NCBI GenBank assembly: GCA_050946575.1
Contig: JBMNVB010000009.1
Span: forward strand, 1 to 64,000
DNA: 64,000 bases
Source: JALCRY01 sp050946575
GTDB taxonomy: Bacteria > Bacillota > Clostridia > Peptostreptococcales > Anaerovoracaceae
Direction of reading: 5' to 3'
In this document: positions 8,884 to 17,559 of the stretch, piece by piece
Layout of the letters: each line of letters starts with the position of its first letter
How positions within the stretch are numbered: position 1 is the stretch's first letter
Notes under the pieces: generated by a model
Seen by the model: the letters and a program-made list of their open reading frames with translations, nothing else
Told to the model about the DNA's origin: nothing
The model's database searches: none
Made by a program: the position numbers and the translations under genes

Positions 8884-9862
8884 AATAAACCTGAAGGAGA
8901 TCCCGATATTCTTCGCGATCGACAATAACTTCGCGCCGTATCTCGACTGCGCGATACGATCCATGGAAGTGAACGCGTCGCCGGATTATCGCTACGTGAT
9001 CTATGCCATGTACGACGTACTGACGGATGAGAGAAAGAAAATGATCGCGGAGGGCGTCCGTGATCCGTTCAGGATAGAGTTTATCCCCATGGCGGACAAA
9101 ATCAATGCCAGCCGCTATTTCCGGGAAAACAAGCTCCGCTGCGATTACTTCACAATGACTATATTTTTCCGTCTGTTCATCGCGGAGATGTTCGAGAATT
9201 ACGATAAGGGGATCTATATAGACAGTGACATCATCGTGCCGGGAGATATCTCGGAGCTCTATCGTATCGAACTGGAAGGACACATTATCGGCGCCTGCCT
9301 CGATCATTCGATAGAGAAGATCGGGCCGCTGGTAAACTATATAGAGAATTCTATCGGCGTACCGGTGGGAGAATATATCAATTCGGGAATCCTGCTGATG
9401 AACCTGAAGAAGATGAGGGAAACCGGCTTTCTGGAGCATTTTCTTTATCTTCTTAACAAGTATCATTTTGACAGCGTCGCGCCGGACCAGGATTATATCA
9501 ATGCGATGTGCAACGGAGATATCCGTTATCTCGGAGAGGAGTGGGACGCCATGCCGCCGGAGGGCGGGAGCACGCGGCCGACTCTGGAGCACCCGAAACT
9601 GATACATTATAACCTCTTCCAGAAACCGTGGTGTTACGATAACATCCCGTACGAGGAATATTTCTGGAAATATGCGAAGGAATCGCCTTTTTATCGGGAG
9701 ATACTCGACTTTAAGGCGAATTACTCCGGCGAACAGATCGCTTCGGACAAAGCATGTCTGGAAAGACTCGTCACGCACGGAGGGGAACTGGCCGAAGCGG
9801 AGACAACATTCAAAAAGGTCAGGGAAAGAGGAGAAAAAGTCAGGCTCTCCGAGTGTAAGTGA
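8873..9862 (+). CDS. Glycosyltransferase family 8 protein (second copy)
   Basis: A 329-residue GT8 enzyme, related to but clearly different from the gene before it. The start is MEDKINLKEIPIFFAIDNNF, the DxD motif is GIYIDSDIIVPGD, the acceptor block is YINSGILLMNLKKMR and VAPDQDYINAMC follows. The C-terminal HYNLFQKPW is the metal-binding His/lysine region typical of GT8. ATG 8873 has AAAGAGG upstream and overlaps the previous gene, so the two are translated together. Two different GT8 enzymes in series suggest a disaccharide or longer head group added stepwise. Donor and acceptor are unknown. Confidence 0.83.
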   Translation: MEDKINLKEIPIFFAIDNNFAPYLDCAIRSMEVNASPDYRYVIYAMYDVLTDERKKMIAEGVRDPFRIEFIPMADKINASRYFRENKLRCDYFTMTIFFRLFIAEMFENYDKGIYIDSDIIVPGDISELYRIELEGHIIGACLDHSIEKIGPLVNYIENSIGVPVGEYINSGILLMNLKKMRETGFLEHFLYLLNKYHFDSVAPDQDYINAMCNGDIRYLGEEWDAMPPEGGSTRPTLEHPKLIHYNLFQKPWCYDNIPYEEYFWKYAKESPFYREILDFKANYSGEQIASDKACLERLVTHGGELAEAETTFKKVRERGEKVRLSECK

Positions 9863-9880
9863 AGAAGGAGCAGGGATAAG

Positions 9881-10864
9881 ATGATCATTGGCGGAGATAA
9901 AAAAGCAGTTATCGAAAATATGAAGCAGGCCGCGGTCGACGGCGACTTCAATCGGAAAGTCGAAGTCGACGATCCGAAGCTCACCCAGGAACAGGAGACT
10001 GAGTATGTAAAGAATTACATAGATATCCATCCGAGCATCGGGTACAGGTTCTGCAATACTCTCGCGCGCGGCATCGCGGATACGGCGACGAAGATCATAA
10101 ACCGGAATACCGAGATCGACGGTGTCGAAAAACTCAGGATGACTCCGGGCGGCGCGATCGTGACAAGCAATCACTTCAATCCGATAGATAACACAGCCGT
10201 CCGCTATACGGTGAAAAAGGCCGGCTGCAAGCGACTGTTCATAGTCAGCCAGGCCACGAATCTCGCTATGACCGGCTGGATCGGATTTCTGATGAACTAC
10301 ACGGACATCATTCCGATCATGAAAGCAAAAAACTATATGGAAAAGGCTTTTCCGGAACGCATCGCGAATGTGCTTGATGCCGGGCACAAAATCCTGATCT
10401 ATCCCGAGGAAGAGATGTGGTTCAACTACCGGAAGCCGAGGATCCCGAAGCGCGGAGCGTACTATTTTGCCGCTAAGAACAATGTTCCGGTGGTCTCGCT
10501 TTTCGTTGAGATCAGAGATCTGCAAGAGCGGGACAACGACCAGTTCATGAAAGTCCGGTACATCGTTCACGTTCTCGATCCGATCATGCCGGATCCGTCG
10601 AAGAGCGTAAGGCAGAACAGCATTGATATGGCGGAGATCGATTTCAGGCAGAAAATCGAGGCATATGAGAAAGCATACGGCAGAAAATACAGCCCGTCAT
10701 TCGAAGACGGCGACGTCGCGGGCTGGATCGGCGGAGAACCGGAAGAACGTGCCGCGGGAGCCACAGACGAAGCGGCGGTCACCGGCTCTGAAAAGCCGGA
10801 AGCAGGGATAGGAGAGCCTTTGTTTGAAATGCTGGACCCACATGAAAAAGTCGGAGCGGAATAA
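9881..10864 (+). CDS. PlsC-like acyltransferase with a C-terminal extension
   Basis: A 327-residue acyltransferase. The catalytic block is VTSNHFNPIDNTAV (about residues 93-106, His and Asp of NHxxxxD) and the glycerol-phosphate-like block is LIYPEEEMWFNY (about 171-182), where the usual PEG is PEE. Unlike the first acyltransferase it has no obvious N-terminal membrane helix; amphipathic segments around residues 45-60 may bind membrane. The last 50 residues are a low-complexity tail rich in Glu and Ala. ATG 9881 follows AAGGAGC. It closes the four-gene glycolipid-type cluster. Its substrate is inferred only from context. Confidence 0.75.
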   Translation: MIIGGDKKAVIENMKQAAVDGDFNRKVEVDDPKLTQEQETEYVKNYIDIHPSIGYRFCNTLARGIADTATKIINRNTEIDGVEKLRMTPGGAIVTSNHFNPIDNTAVRYTVKKAGCKRLFIVSQATNLAMTGWIGFLMNYTDIIPIMKAKNYMEKAFPERIANVLDAGHKILIYPEEEMWFNYRKPRIPKRGAYYFAAKNNVPVVSLFVEIRDLQERDNDQFMKVRYIVHVLDPIMPDPSKSVRQNSIDMAEIDFRQKIEAYEKAYGRKYSPSFEDGDVAGWIGGEPEERAAGATDEAAVTGSEKPEAGIGEPLFEMLDPHEKVGAE

Positions 10865-10958
10865 ATAAGTATAGGACACGTTTGAAGATAATCGATCCGT
10901 CCGGTACATGACGGGACCGGACGGGCGTGAAGGAATCTGTAAAGGAAGAATAGCTGTT

Positions 10959-13900
10959 ATGATCAAGGAAGAACTGCGCGTCGGGATCGACGTGGGTTCT
11001 ACGACCGCAAAGATCGTAGTTGCAGATAAGAATTCAAAAAAGGTATTATTTCGAAAATATGTGCGTCACAATGCCAGGCAGCGCGAGACCGTGCTGTCTC
11101 TTTTGAGAGAGGCGGACGAACGGTTCCGCGGGATGCCTCTTCGCGCGGCGGTCTGCGGATCCGGAGGACGCGGTATCGCTCAGAAGATGGGCGTACACTT
11201 CGTGCAGGAAGTAGTCGCGAATTCGGCTGCCGTCTGCGAGATGTATCCGCGGGTAAGCACCGCGATCGAGCTCGGAGGGCAGGACGCGAAGGTCGTCTTT
11301 TTCTATCACGACGAGGAGACCGGCAGGACGCAGGCGTCGGACATGCGTATGAACGGGAGCTGCGCCGGAGGTACAGGCGCGTTCCTCGACGAGATCGCAT
11401 CGCTCCTCGATGTGAAGCCGGAGGGATTCGAGGCGCTCGCGGAGAAGGGGACTTCAGTCTATGATATATCCGGCCGCTGCGGCGTTTTTGCGAAGACCGA
11501 TATCCAGCCGCTCCTGATCTCCGGCGCGAAGAAGGAAGATATCGCGCTGTCGGCCTGCCACGCGATAGTGAAGCAGACGATCGGCGGTCTGGCTCAGGGA
11601 CTTGAGCTGAAGCCTCCGATCATCTTTGAAGGAGGGCCGCTCACATTCGACCGCGTACTTGTCCGGGCGTTCGCCGAGACACTTGAACTGACGGAAGACG
11701 ATATCGTTATCCCGGAACATCCGGAAACTATCGTCGCGCTCGGGACGGCGATCGCGATCGACCAGCTGTTCACGGATGATGGAGACATCGTCACGATGAC
11801 AGACCTGATCCGCCGCCTGGAGCGGGCGGACGAAGTAACAGAAGAGCGGGAAGAAGCTCCGCCGTTTTTTGTCAGTGAGGAGGACAAAAGAGAATTCACG
11901 GAGCGTCACGACGCCGAGCTTAAGGAAGTTGAGGAACCTCATCCGAAGAACGGGGAACTTAAAGTGTATATCGGCATTGATTCGGGAAGCACGACTTCTA
12001 AATTTGTCCTGCTCGATGAGGAGGAACGGGTCGTTGACAGCTTTTATGCAAACAACCGCGGCGAACCGGTCCGGGTCGTCAGGGACGGTCTGCTTCAGAT
12101 CAGAAAGAAATACGACGCGCTCGGGATACGTCTGAACGTGCTCGGCCTCGGGACGACGGGCTACGGGGAAAAGATGCTCGCGAGCGCATTCGGCGCGGAC
12201 TGTCATCTGGTGGAGACTGTAGCGCACAGCATGGGATGCGCCGCCTACTATCCGGATACAACGTTCCTGCTCGATATCGGCGGGCAGGACATGAAGGCGA
12301 TCTGGCTGGATGACGGCGTGATACGGAGCGTAATGCTGAACGAAGCGTGCTCGTCCGGATGCGGATCGTTCCTCGAGAATTTCGCTGACAACCTGGGTAT
12401 CCCGGTCGAGGAGATCGCGGACGCCGCATTCCGCTCGAAGAGTCCGGCGAAGCTCGGGAGCCGGTGCACGGTCTTTATGAACAGCACGATCATCAGTGAG
12501 CAGCGTGAGGGTAAGGAACCCGATGATATCATGGCGGGCCTCTGCCGCTCTATAATAGAAAACGTTTTCACGAAGGTCGTCCGTATCTCGAATAAATCCG
12601 AGCTCGGAGATCACGTCGTTGTACAGGGCGGTACGTTCAGGAATCGTGCGGTCCTCCGTGCGATCGAAGAGTACCTCGGGAGAAATGTGAAGCTTGCTCC
12701 GTATCCGGGCGAGATGGGCGCGATAGGCGCGGCGATGGCGGCGCGCAGATACATGGAGGAACAGGACGGAGAGCCGCAGTCCTCGTTCATCGGCTTTGAC
12801 GCTGTAGAGGGTTTTTCGTATACGACCGAAACAGGCGTGCGCTGCCCGCTCTGCGCGAATCACTGCAGCAGGACCATCATGCGTTTCTCGACCGGCGAGA
12901 ATTACGTTTCCGGGAACCGCTGCGAACGCGGCGCGGCTGAAACGAAGCCCGGCAGCTCCGGCAGGCGCCCGGATGCCGCTGAAGACAGCCGCAGGCGCCC
13001 GGCGGTCGATCTCTACAGACGCCGCGAGGTGCTGCTGACAAAAGAATACCCGTACAGGCGGGTAAGGGCGGAACAGAATGAAATCGTCGGAATCCCCCGC
13101 GTCCTGGAATTCTGGGACAGCATGCCGTTCTGGACCACTTTTTTCCGTGCGCTCGGTTATGAGGTACGGCTGTCGCACAGGAGCTCGCGGAAACTGTATG
13201 AGTCAGGGCTCCAATATGTGGCGTCCGATACTATCTGTTATCCCGCGAAGCTGGTCCACGGCCACGTCCGTGATCTGGCGGACCAGGGCGTTGACCGTAT
13301 CTTTCTGCCGTACGTCATGCATATGCCGCCAGAGGGAGTGGACAAGCTCAGCCCGTATGTATGCTCGGTCCTGCAGGGATACCCGATGGTAGTCAGGAAC
13401 TCGCAGGATCCTGAGAAGCGGTACGGCGTTGTTTTCGATACGCCGATTTTCCACTGGTTTCAGGAAAAAAACCGCAGAAAGCAGATCATTTCGTATGCGG
13501 AGGAAACGCTCGGCGCGGAAAGGAAGGAAGCCGCAGAGGCGTTTCAGATTGCAGCAGCGGCGCAGCAGGACTTCAGAAAAACGCTTCAGGATGAAGCACA
13601 GGCAGTCATCGATCAGGTCCGCGAGCGCGGTTCGTTCGCTGTAGTTCTCGCCGGCCGGCCGTATCACAACGATCCGCTCATATGCCACGACGTTTCGAGA
13701 AAATTCACGGAGCAGGGCATTCCGGTGCTTACTGTAGACAGTCTGCCGCACCTGTCAGAGCAGGATCTCAGCAATACTGTCGTCGAGATCACGAACAACT
13801 TTCACACCAGGATGCTGGAGGGCGCGCTCGCGGCGGCGAAGGACCCGTCGCTTGAGTATGTCCAGATCGTCAGCTTCGGCTGCGGACATGACGCTATCCT

Positions 13901-15419
13901 TTCAGACGAGATCACCCGCATCCTGCAGGAGAGCGGCGGCAAGACGCCGCTGATCCTGAAAATGGATGAGACCGATGCTTCAGGATCCATCAGGATCCGT
14001 GTCCAGTCATTCATCGAAACCGTCCGGATCCGCCGGAAGGATGCGTCGATGGAGGAGCTCAGATCAAGGATCAGCGAACTTCCGGATCCGAGCCCGGCGA
14101 AGTTCCGTAAAAAGGATAAAAAGAAACGGACATTGCTGGTGCCGAACATTTCCAAAGAAGTGTCCGTCCTCCTCGCGGGGATAATGGAAAAGGAGGGATT
14201 CGTCCCGAAGACAGTACCGGTCGGCGGCCCGGAGCAGATCCGCCTCGGGAAGAAATATGTTCACAACGATATCTGCTTCCCTTGCCAGATGGTGATCGGG
14301 GAACTGATAAGCGAACTCAGGCGCGGGAACTATCGTCAGGATGAAGTGGCGGTCGGAATGGTAAAATTCCAGTGTGACTGCCGTATGTCGCATTATGCGG
14401 GCCTCCTGAGAAAAGGTCTTGACCGGTCCGGTTTCAAGGATGTTCCGATCGTCACGACCGACATCAACGACACCAAAAAAATGCATCCCGGGGTGCACTT
14501 CCTCGGAGTGAGTTCCGTACTGGAAGCCGTCTGGGCCATAATGATGCTGGACGTTCTGACGGATCTCTGCCGGAAGACCCGCCCGTACGAGATAAATAAA
14601 GGCGAGACGGACCGCACATACGGGCGCTGTATCGAAATGCTCGGTGAAGCGATCCGCAGCGGCGTCGGCCGCGCAAAAAAAGTGTTCCGCGAATGTCTCA
14701 GCATGATGGACGAGATCCCGTTCGACCGGACGGTACGGAAACCGCGCGTCTTTGTGACGGGCGAACTTCTGGTCACATACCATCCGGGTTCGAATTTTCA
14801 CATAGAACGCTATCTCGAGGAGAACGGCATGGAGACGATCTTTCCGAGGATAATGGATCAGCTCAGAAAGGATTTCCGCGCGACGCTCTGTGAGATCAGG
14901 GATTACGACGCGAACATCCCGCCGTATCCGTATGCTGTCGATTTTCTGTTCGACCATGTGCAGGGCGAGCTGGAAGAAATGGCGTCGGGATGCCGGCTGT
15001 ACGAACCTTCGGAGAATCCGAAAGAAATGTATAAGGGCGTTTCCGACATCATCCCCGAGACCCTGAGCTGCGGCGAGGGCTGGCTGATGGCGGCGGAGAT
15101 CGCGCATTACGCGAAGCGGGGCGTCAGGACATTTGTTATCCTGCAGCCGTTCGGCTGTCTGCCGAACCACATCTGCGGACGCGGAGTCATCAAGCGTTTG
15201 AAAGAGGAATTTCCGGCTATCTCGATCCTGCCGCTTGACCTGGATCCGGACACGAGCTACGCCAACGTGGAAAACCGTCTGCAGATGCTGATAATGAACA
15301 GCCGCGCGCCGGCGCCGGAAGCGGCGGAGCAGGATAACGGTGAGCGGCGCAGGATCAGAGTCCGGAATCAGATTACCGGCAGCAGCGGCAGCAGGCGAAG
15401 CGGCGGCAGCGGACCCTGA
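10959..15419 (+). CDS. Fused acyl-CoA dehydratase activase (BcrA/BadF/HgdC-type, two ATPase domains plus DUF2229-like part)
   Basis: A 1486-residue protein. Residues 1 to about 290 are one ASKHA ATPase domain (GIDVGSTTAKIVV, ELGGQDAK, NGSCAGGTGAFLDE), residues 335 to about 610 a second (GIDSGSTTSKFVL, DIGGQDMKAIW, NEACSSGCGSFLE). The rest resembles the DUF2229/HgdB-like region with cysteine motifs such as CYPAKLVHGHV, DICFPCQMVIGEL and QPFGCLPNHICGRG, likely iron-sulfur ligands. Related activases use ATP to push one electron into 2-hydroxyacyl-CoA dehydratases. No dehydratase subunits are adjacent, so the partner is unknown. ATG 10959 follows AAAGGAAG; a longer open frame starts at 10908 without a ribosome site. 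An 8-bp hairpin lies at 10897-10925 in front of the gene. Confidence 0.85.
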   Translation: MIKEELRVGIDVGSTTAKIVVADKNSKKVLFRKYVRHNARQRETVLSLLREADERFRGMPLRAAVCGSGGRGIAQKMGVHFVQEVVANSAAVCEMYPRVSTAIELGGQDAKVVFFYHDEETGRTQASDMRMNGSCAGGTGAFLDEIASLLDVKPEGFEALAEKGTSVYDISGRCGVFAKTDIQPLLISGAKKEDIALSACHAIVKQTIGGLAQGLELKPPIIFEGGPLTFDRVLVRAFAETLELTEDDIVIPEHPETIVALGTAIAIDQLFTDDGDIVTMTDLIRRLERADEVTEEREEAPPFFVSEEDKREFTERHDAELKEVEEPHPKNGELKVYIGIDSGSTTSKFVLLDEEERVVDSFYANNRGEPVRVVRDGLLQIRKKYDALGIRLNVLGLGTTGYGEKMLASAFGADCHLVETVAHSMGCAAYYPDTTFLLDIGGQDMKAIWLDDGVIRSVMLNEACSSGCGSFLENFADNLGIPVEEIADAAFRSKSPAKLGSRCTVFMNSTIISEQREGKEPDDIMAGLCRSIIENVFTKVVRISNKSELGDHVVVQGGTFRNRAVLRAIEEYLGRNVKLAPYPGEMGAIGAAMAARRYMEEQDGEPQSSFIGFDAVEGFSYTTETGVRCPLCANHCSRTIMRFSTGENYVSGNRCERGAAETKPGSSGRRPDAAEDSRRRPAVDLYRRREVLLTKEYPYRRVRAEQNEIVGIPRVLEFWDSMPFWTTFFRALGYEVRLSHRSSRKLYESGLQYVASDTICYPAKLVHGHVRDLADQGVDRIFLPYVMHMPPEGVDKLSPYVCSVLQGYPMVVRNSQDPEKRYGVVFDTPIFHWFQEKNRRKQIISYAEETLGAERKEAAEAFQIAAAAQQDFRKTLQDEAQAVIDQVRERGSFAVVLAGRPYHNDPLICHDVSRKFTEQGIPVLTVDSLPHLSEQDLSNTVVEITNNFHTRMLEGALAAAKDPSLEYVQIVSFGCGHDAILSDEITRILQESGGKTPLILKMDETDASGSIRIRVQSFIETVRIRRKDASMEELRSRISELPDPSPAKFRKKDKKKRTLLVPNISKEVSVLLAGIMEKEGFVPKTVPVGGPEQIRLGKKYVHNDICFPCQMVIGELISELRRGNYRQDEVAVGMVKFQCDCRMSHYAGLLRKGLDRSGFKDVPIVTTDINDTKKMHPGVHFLGVSSVLEAVWAIMMLDVLTDLCRKTRPYEINKGETDRTYGRCIEMLGEAIRSGVGRAKKVFRECLSMMDEIPFDRTVRKPRVFVTGELLVTYHPGSNFHIERYLEENGMETIFPRIMDQLRKDFRATLCEIRDYDANIPPYPYAVDFLFDHVQGELEEMASGCRLYEPSENPKEMYKGVSDIIPETLSCGEGWLMAAEIAHYAKRGVRTFVILQPFGCLPNHICGRGVIKRLKEEFPAISILPLDLDPDTSYANVENRLQMLIMNSRAPAPEAAEQDNGERRRIRVRNQITGSSGSRRSGGSGP

Positions 15420-15486
15420 TGATAATATATGTGTATTGTAAAGTCTTTGTGTAATGATGGCCGAAAGGCCGTGGGAGCAGTAGTAT

Positions 15487-15924
15487 ATGAAAATCAAACT
15501 GGATTATCCGATTCAATATATGAAGATCATTGTGGAAAGAATGCAGAAACTGGTCAACCGGGTGCTGCAGGATTATGACCTGACATTTTCTCAGCTGCGT
15601 ATCCTTTTATGTGTATATGTCGTAGAAACTGAATCCTGCACTATGAAGGAACTGGAACAGATCCTGCAGGTCAGTCAGCAGAGCGTGGCCGGCACCGTCA
15701 GGCGCCTTGAGGAAAAAGATTATCTACTCTCGTATTCGGATAAGAACGATCAAAGGGTCAAGCGTGTCGAGCTGACAGAAAAGGGCAGGGACATGGCATT
15801 TCTGGCGCGTGACAAGATGGTCGAGGTCAATAAGGAGATGTTCCGGCCGCTTTCACAGGAGGAACAGGATGAAATGACTGAAATGCTGAAGAAAGTTTAT
15901 TTTGAAATGTACAATGAAGATTGA
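15487..15924 (+). CDS. MarR-family transcriptional regulator
   Basis: A 145-residue winged-helix regulator. The helix-turn-helix spans about residues 55-80 (CTMKELEQILQVSQQSVAGT), followed by the wing LEEKDYLLSYSDKNDQRVKRVELTEKG, the hallmark of MarR. MarR dimers bind palindromic operators and release on binding small ligands. It is 67 bases after the fused activase and in the same direction, so it may control that gene or be co-transcribed with it; I cannot identify its operator. ATG 15487 has GGGAGCAG upstream. Confidence 0.88.
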   Translation: MKIKLDYPIQYMKIIVERMQKLVNRVLQDYDLTFSQLRILLCVYVVETESCTMKELEQILQVSQQSVAGTVRRLEEKDYLLSYSDKNDQRVKRVELTEKGRDMAFLARDKMVEVNKEMFRPLSQEEQDEMTEMLKKVYFEMYNED

Positions 15925-16015
15925 GCCGGGAATCAGATATATCCTGAGCATCAATGCGGGAGACACAGCAGAAACGTGATATCGCGCCCGATAAGGTATA
16001 ATAATAGCGGCAGAC

Positions 16016-16046
16016 ACGGCCCGGGAGTAATCCCCGGGCCGTTAAT
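16016..16046 (+). terminator. Hairpin terminator after the MarR gene
   Basis: A 10-base-pair stem (ACGGCCCGGG with CCCGGGCCGT) and 7-base loop stands between the MarR gene and the next. The following T tract is weak (TTAATG), so termination may be partial. Confidence 0.5.
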
Positions 16047-16056
16047 GTGCTATAAT
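16044..16056 (+). promoter_or_regulatory. Extended -10 promoter of the Ldh2-type dehydrogenase
   Basis: AATGTGCTATAAT contains an extended -10 (TGCTATAAT, 16048-16056) with no good -35. The same 13 bases recur upstream of cas12a at 17411-17423. It lies about 40 bases before the gene start. Confidence 0.45.
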
Positions 16057-16098
16057 GTCGGAGTGAGGTAAAGGGAAGGAAAGTTAAAGGAGATCGAT

Positions 16099-17205
16099 AT
16101 GGAAACAAGACCTTATGTCCCGTGGGACCTGATGAATAATTTTATGATCGATGTTTTTAAGTCGTACGGAGTTCCGGAAAAGGACGCGGCGATCTGCGCG
16201 GATGTGCTGCTGGAATCGGACAGAAGAGGGATCGAGTCGCACGGCTGCAACAGATTCAAGCCGATATACATCGACAGGATAGAAAACGGGACGCTTAAAC
16301 CGGTCACGGAGATCGAGACGCTGAAGGAGACACCGACAACGCTTGTGACGGACGCTCATGACGGCATGGGCATGGTAGCGTCCCACGATATGATGGAGCG
16401 CCTTATCGAGAAGGCGCGTAAATATGGAATGGCCGGAGGGGCGATAAAGAATTCCACGCATTACGGCATTGCAGGATACTGGGCTACGATGGCTACGGAC
16501 GCCGGGATGATAGGCATCACCGGGACGAACGCGCGGCCTTCTACTGCGCCGACGTTCGGAACGGATAACATGATGGGTACGAACCCGCTGACATTCGCGA
16601 TACCGACAGACGAGGAATTCCCGTTCTGCATAGACTGCGCGACGAGCATTGCTCAGAGAGGAAAGATCGAATTCTACGCGAGAAGCGGGAAAGAAACGCC
16701 GGAGGGGCTCGTCATAACGGAAGACGGCGGCACTATCACGGACAGCAAAAAGATCCTGGAAGCGCTGAAGAGCGGGCACGCGGCACTGGTGCCTCTCGGC
16801 GGGATCGGCGACCGGACCGCGGGGTACAAGGGCTACGGCTATTCGACGGTGGTCGAGATACTCTCGTCCGCGCTGGCCGGCGGCAGGTTCCTGAAAGCGC
16901 TGAGCGGATTCGATGAAAACGGAAACAGGAGGATGTACGGGCTCGGTCAGTTCTTCTTTGTCATCAACCCTGAATTTTTCATGGGCCTCGATACGCTGAA
17001 GTCGACGGCGGGTCAGATCTGCAGGGAGCTCCGTGCGTCGCGCAAGGCGCCGGGGCAGGACCGGATCTATACCGCGGGCGAAAAGGAGTATCTCGCGTGG
17101 CAGGAGCGCAGGGACAAGGGCGTGCCGGTCGGCGAGGCGATCCAGAAGGAACTGCTGGAACTGAGAGATAAATGCGGTCTTGACTACAGATTTCCGTTCG
17201 AATGA
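16099..17205 (+). CDS. Malate/L-lactate dehydrogenase family oxidoreductase (Ldh2 type)
   Basis: A 368-residue NAD(P)-dependent dehydrogenase of the Ldh2/MDH2 family, distinct in fold from ordinary lactate dehydrogenases. Family features visible are ESDRRGIESHGCNRF near residue 50, GGAIKNSTHYGIAGYW with the catalytic His near residue 120, and GTNARPSTAPTFG. Members oxidise 2-hydroxyacids such as malate, sulfolactate, ureidoglycolate or 2,3-diketogulonate, so the substrate is not settled. ATG 16099 follows AAAGGAGATCG. It stands alone between a terminator-like hairpin and the CRISPR locus. Confidence 0.85.
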   Translation: METRPYVPWDLMNNFMIDVFKSYGVPEKDAAICADVLLESDRRGIESHGCNRFKPIYIDRIENGTLKPVTEIETLKETPTTLVTDAHDGMGMVASHDMMERLIEKARKYGMAGGAIKNSTHYGIAGYWATMATDAGMIGITGTNARPSTAPTFGTDNMMGTNPLTFAIPTDEEFPFCIDCATSIAQRGKIEFYARSGKETPEGLVITEDGGTITDSKKILEALKSGHAALVPLGGIGDRTAGYKGYGYSTVVEILSSALAGGRFLKALSGFDENGNRRMYGLGQFFFVINPEFFMGLDTLKSTAGQICRELRASRKAPGQDRIYTAGEKEYLAWQERRDKGVPVGEAIQKELLELRDKCGLDYRFPFE

Positions 17206-17405
17206 TGATCAGCATAGTGCATTTTATGTGAGGTTTTCATCATCGATAACGTGCGTAAGAAGGAATTTGCAAGAGCAGGACTTAACTTTAATAATAATGA
17301 TCAACGGAACCGCATCCGGTCGAGGCAATTTCGGTCAGAAGCTGCTGAGAGGGGGCGGTTCGTTTTTTATTAATCAATGCACAGAGAAGATTTTAAGCGC
17401 CGCTA
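17206..17405 (+). terminator. Terminator-like hairpin region between the dehydrogenase and cas12a
   Basis: GAACCGC near 17305 pairs with GCGGTTC near 17356, enclosing about 45 bases, followed by GTTTTTTATT. This looks like the terminator of the dehydrogenase gene, though the loop is long. An ATCAATGC octamer lies just after it at 17373. The composition turns AT-rich after about 17400. No gene is supported here. Confidence 0.5.
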
Positions 17406-17410
17406 ATGGA

Positions 17411-17423
17411 AATGTGCTATAAT
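17411..17423 (+). promoter_or_regulatory. Extended -10 promoter of the cas operon
   Basis: AATGTGCTATAAT has the extended -10 TGCTATAAT; no convincing -35. It is about 137 bases before the cas12a start, leaving a very AT-rich leader. Confidence 0.45.
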
Positions 17424-17559
17424 AAACATAGTAAATTTTTTGAGAATTATTTTTTCACAAAGTCAGTTCATTATCGTTATTTATTATTATTTTCAGCTTT
17501 TGTAAAAAATATAGTGTTTGTTTTTAATTAAAGATGAATCAATCAATTGGAGGGTCACT

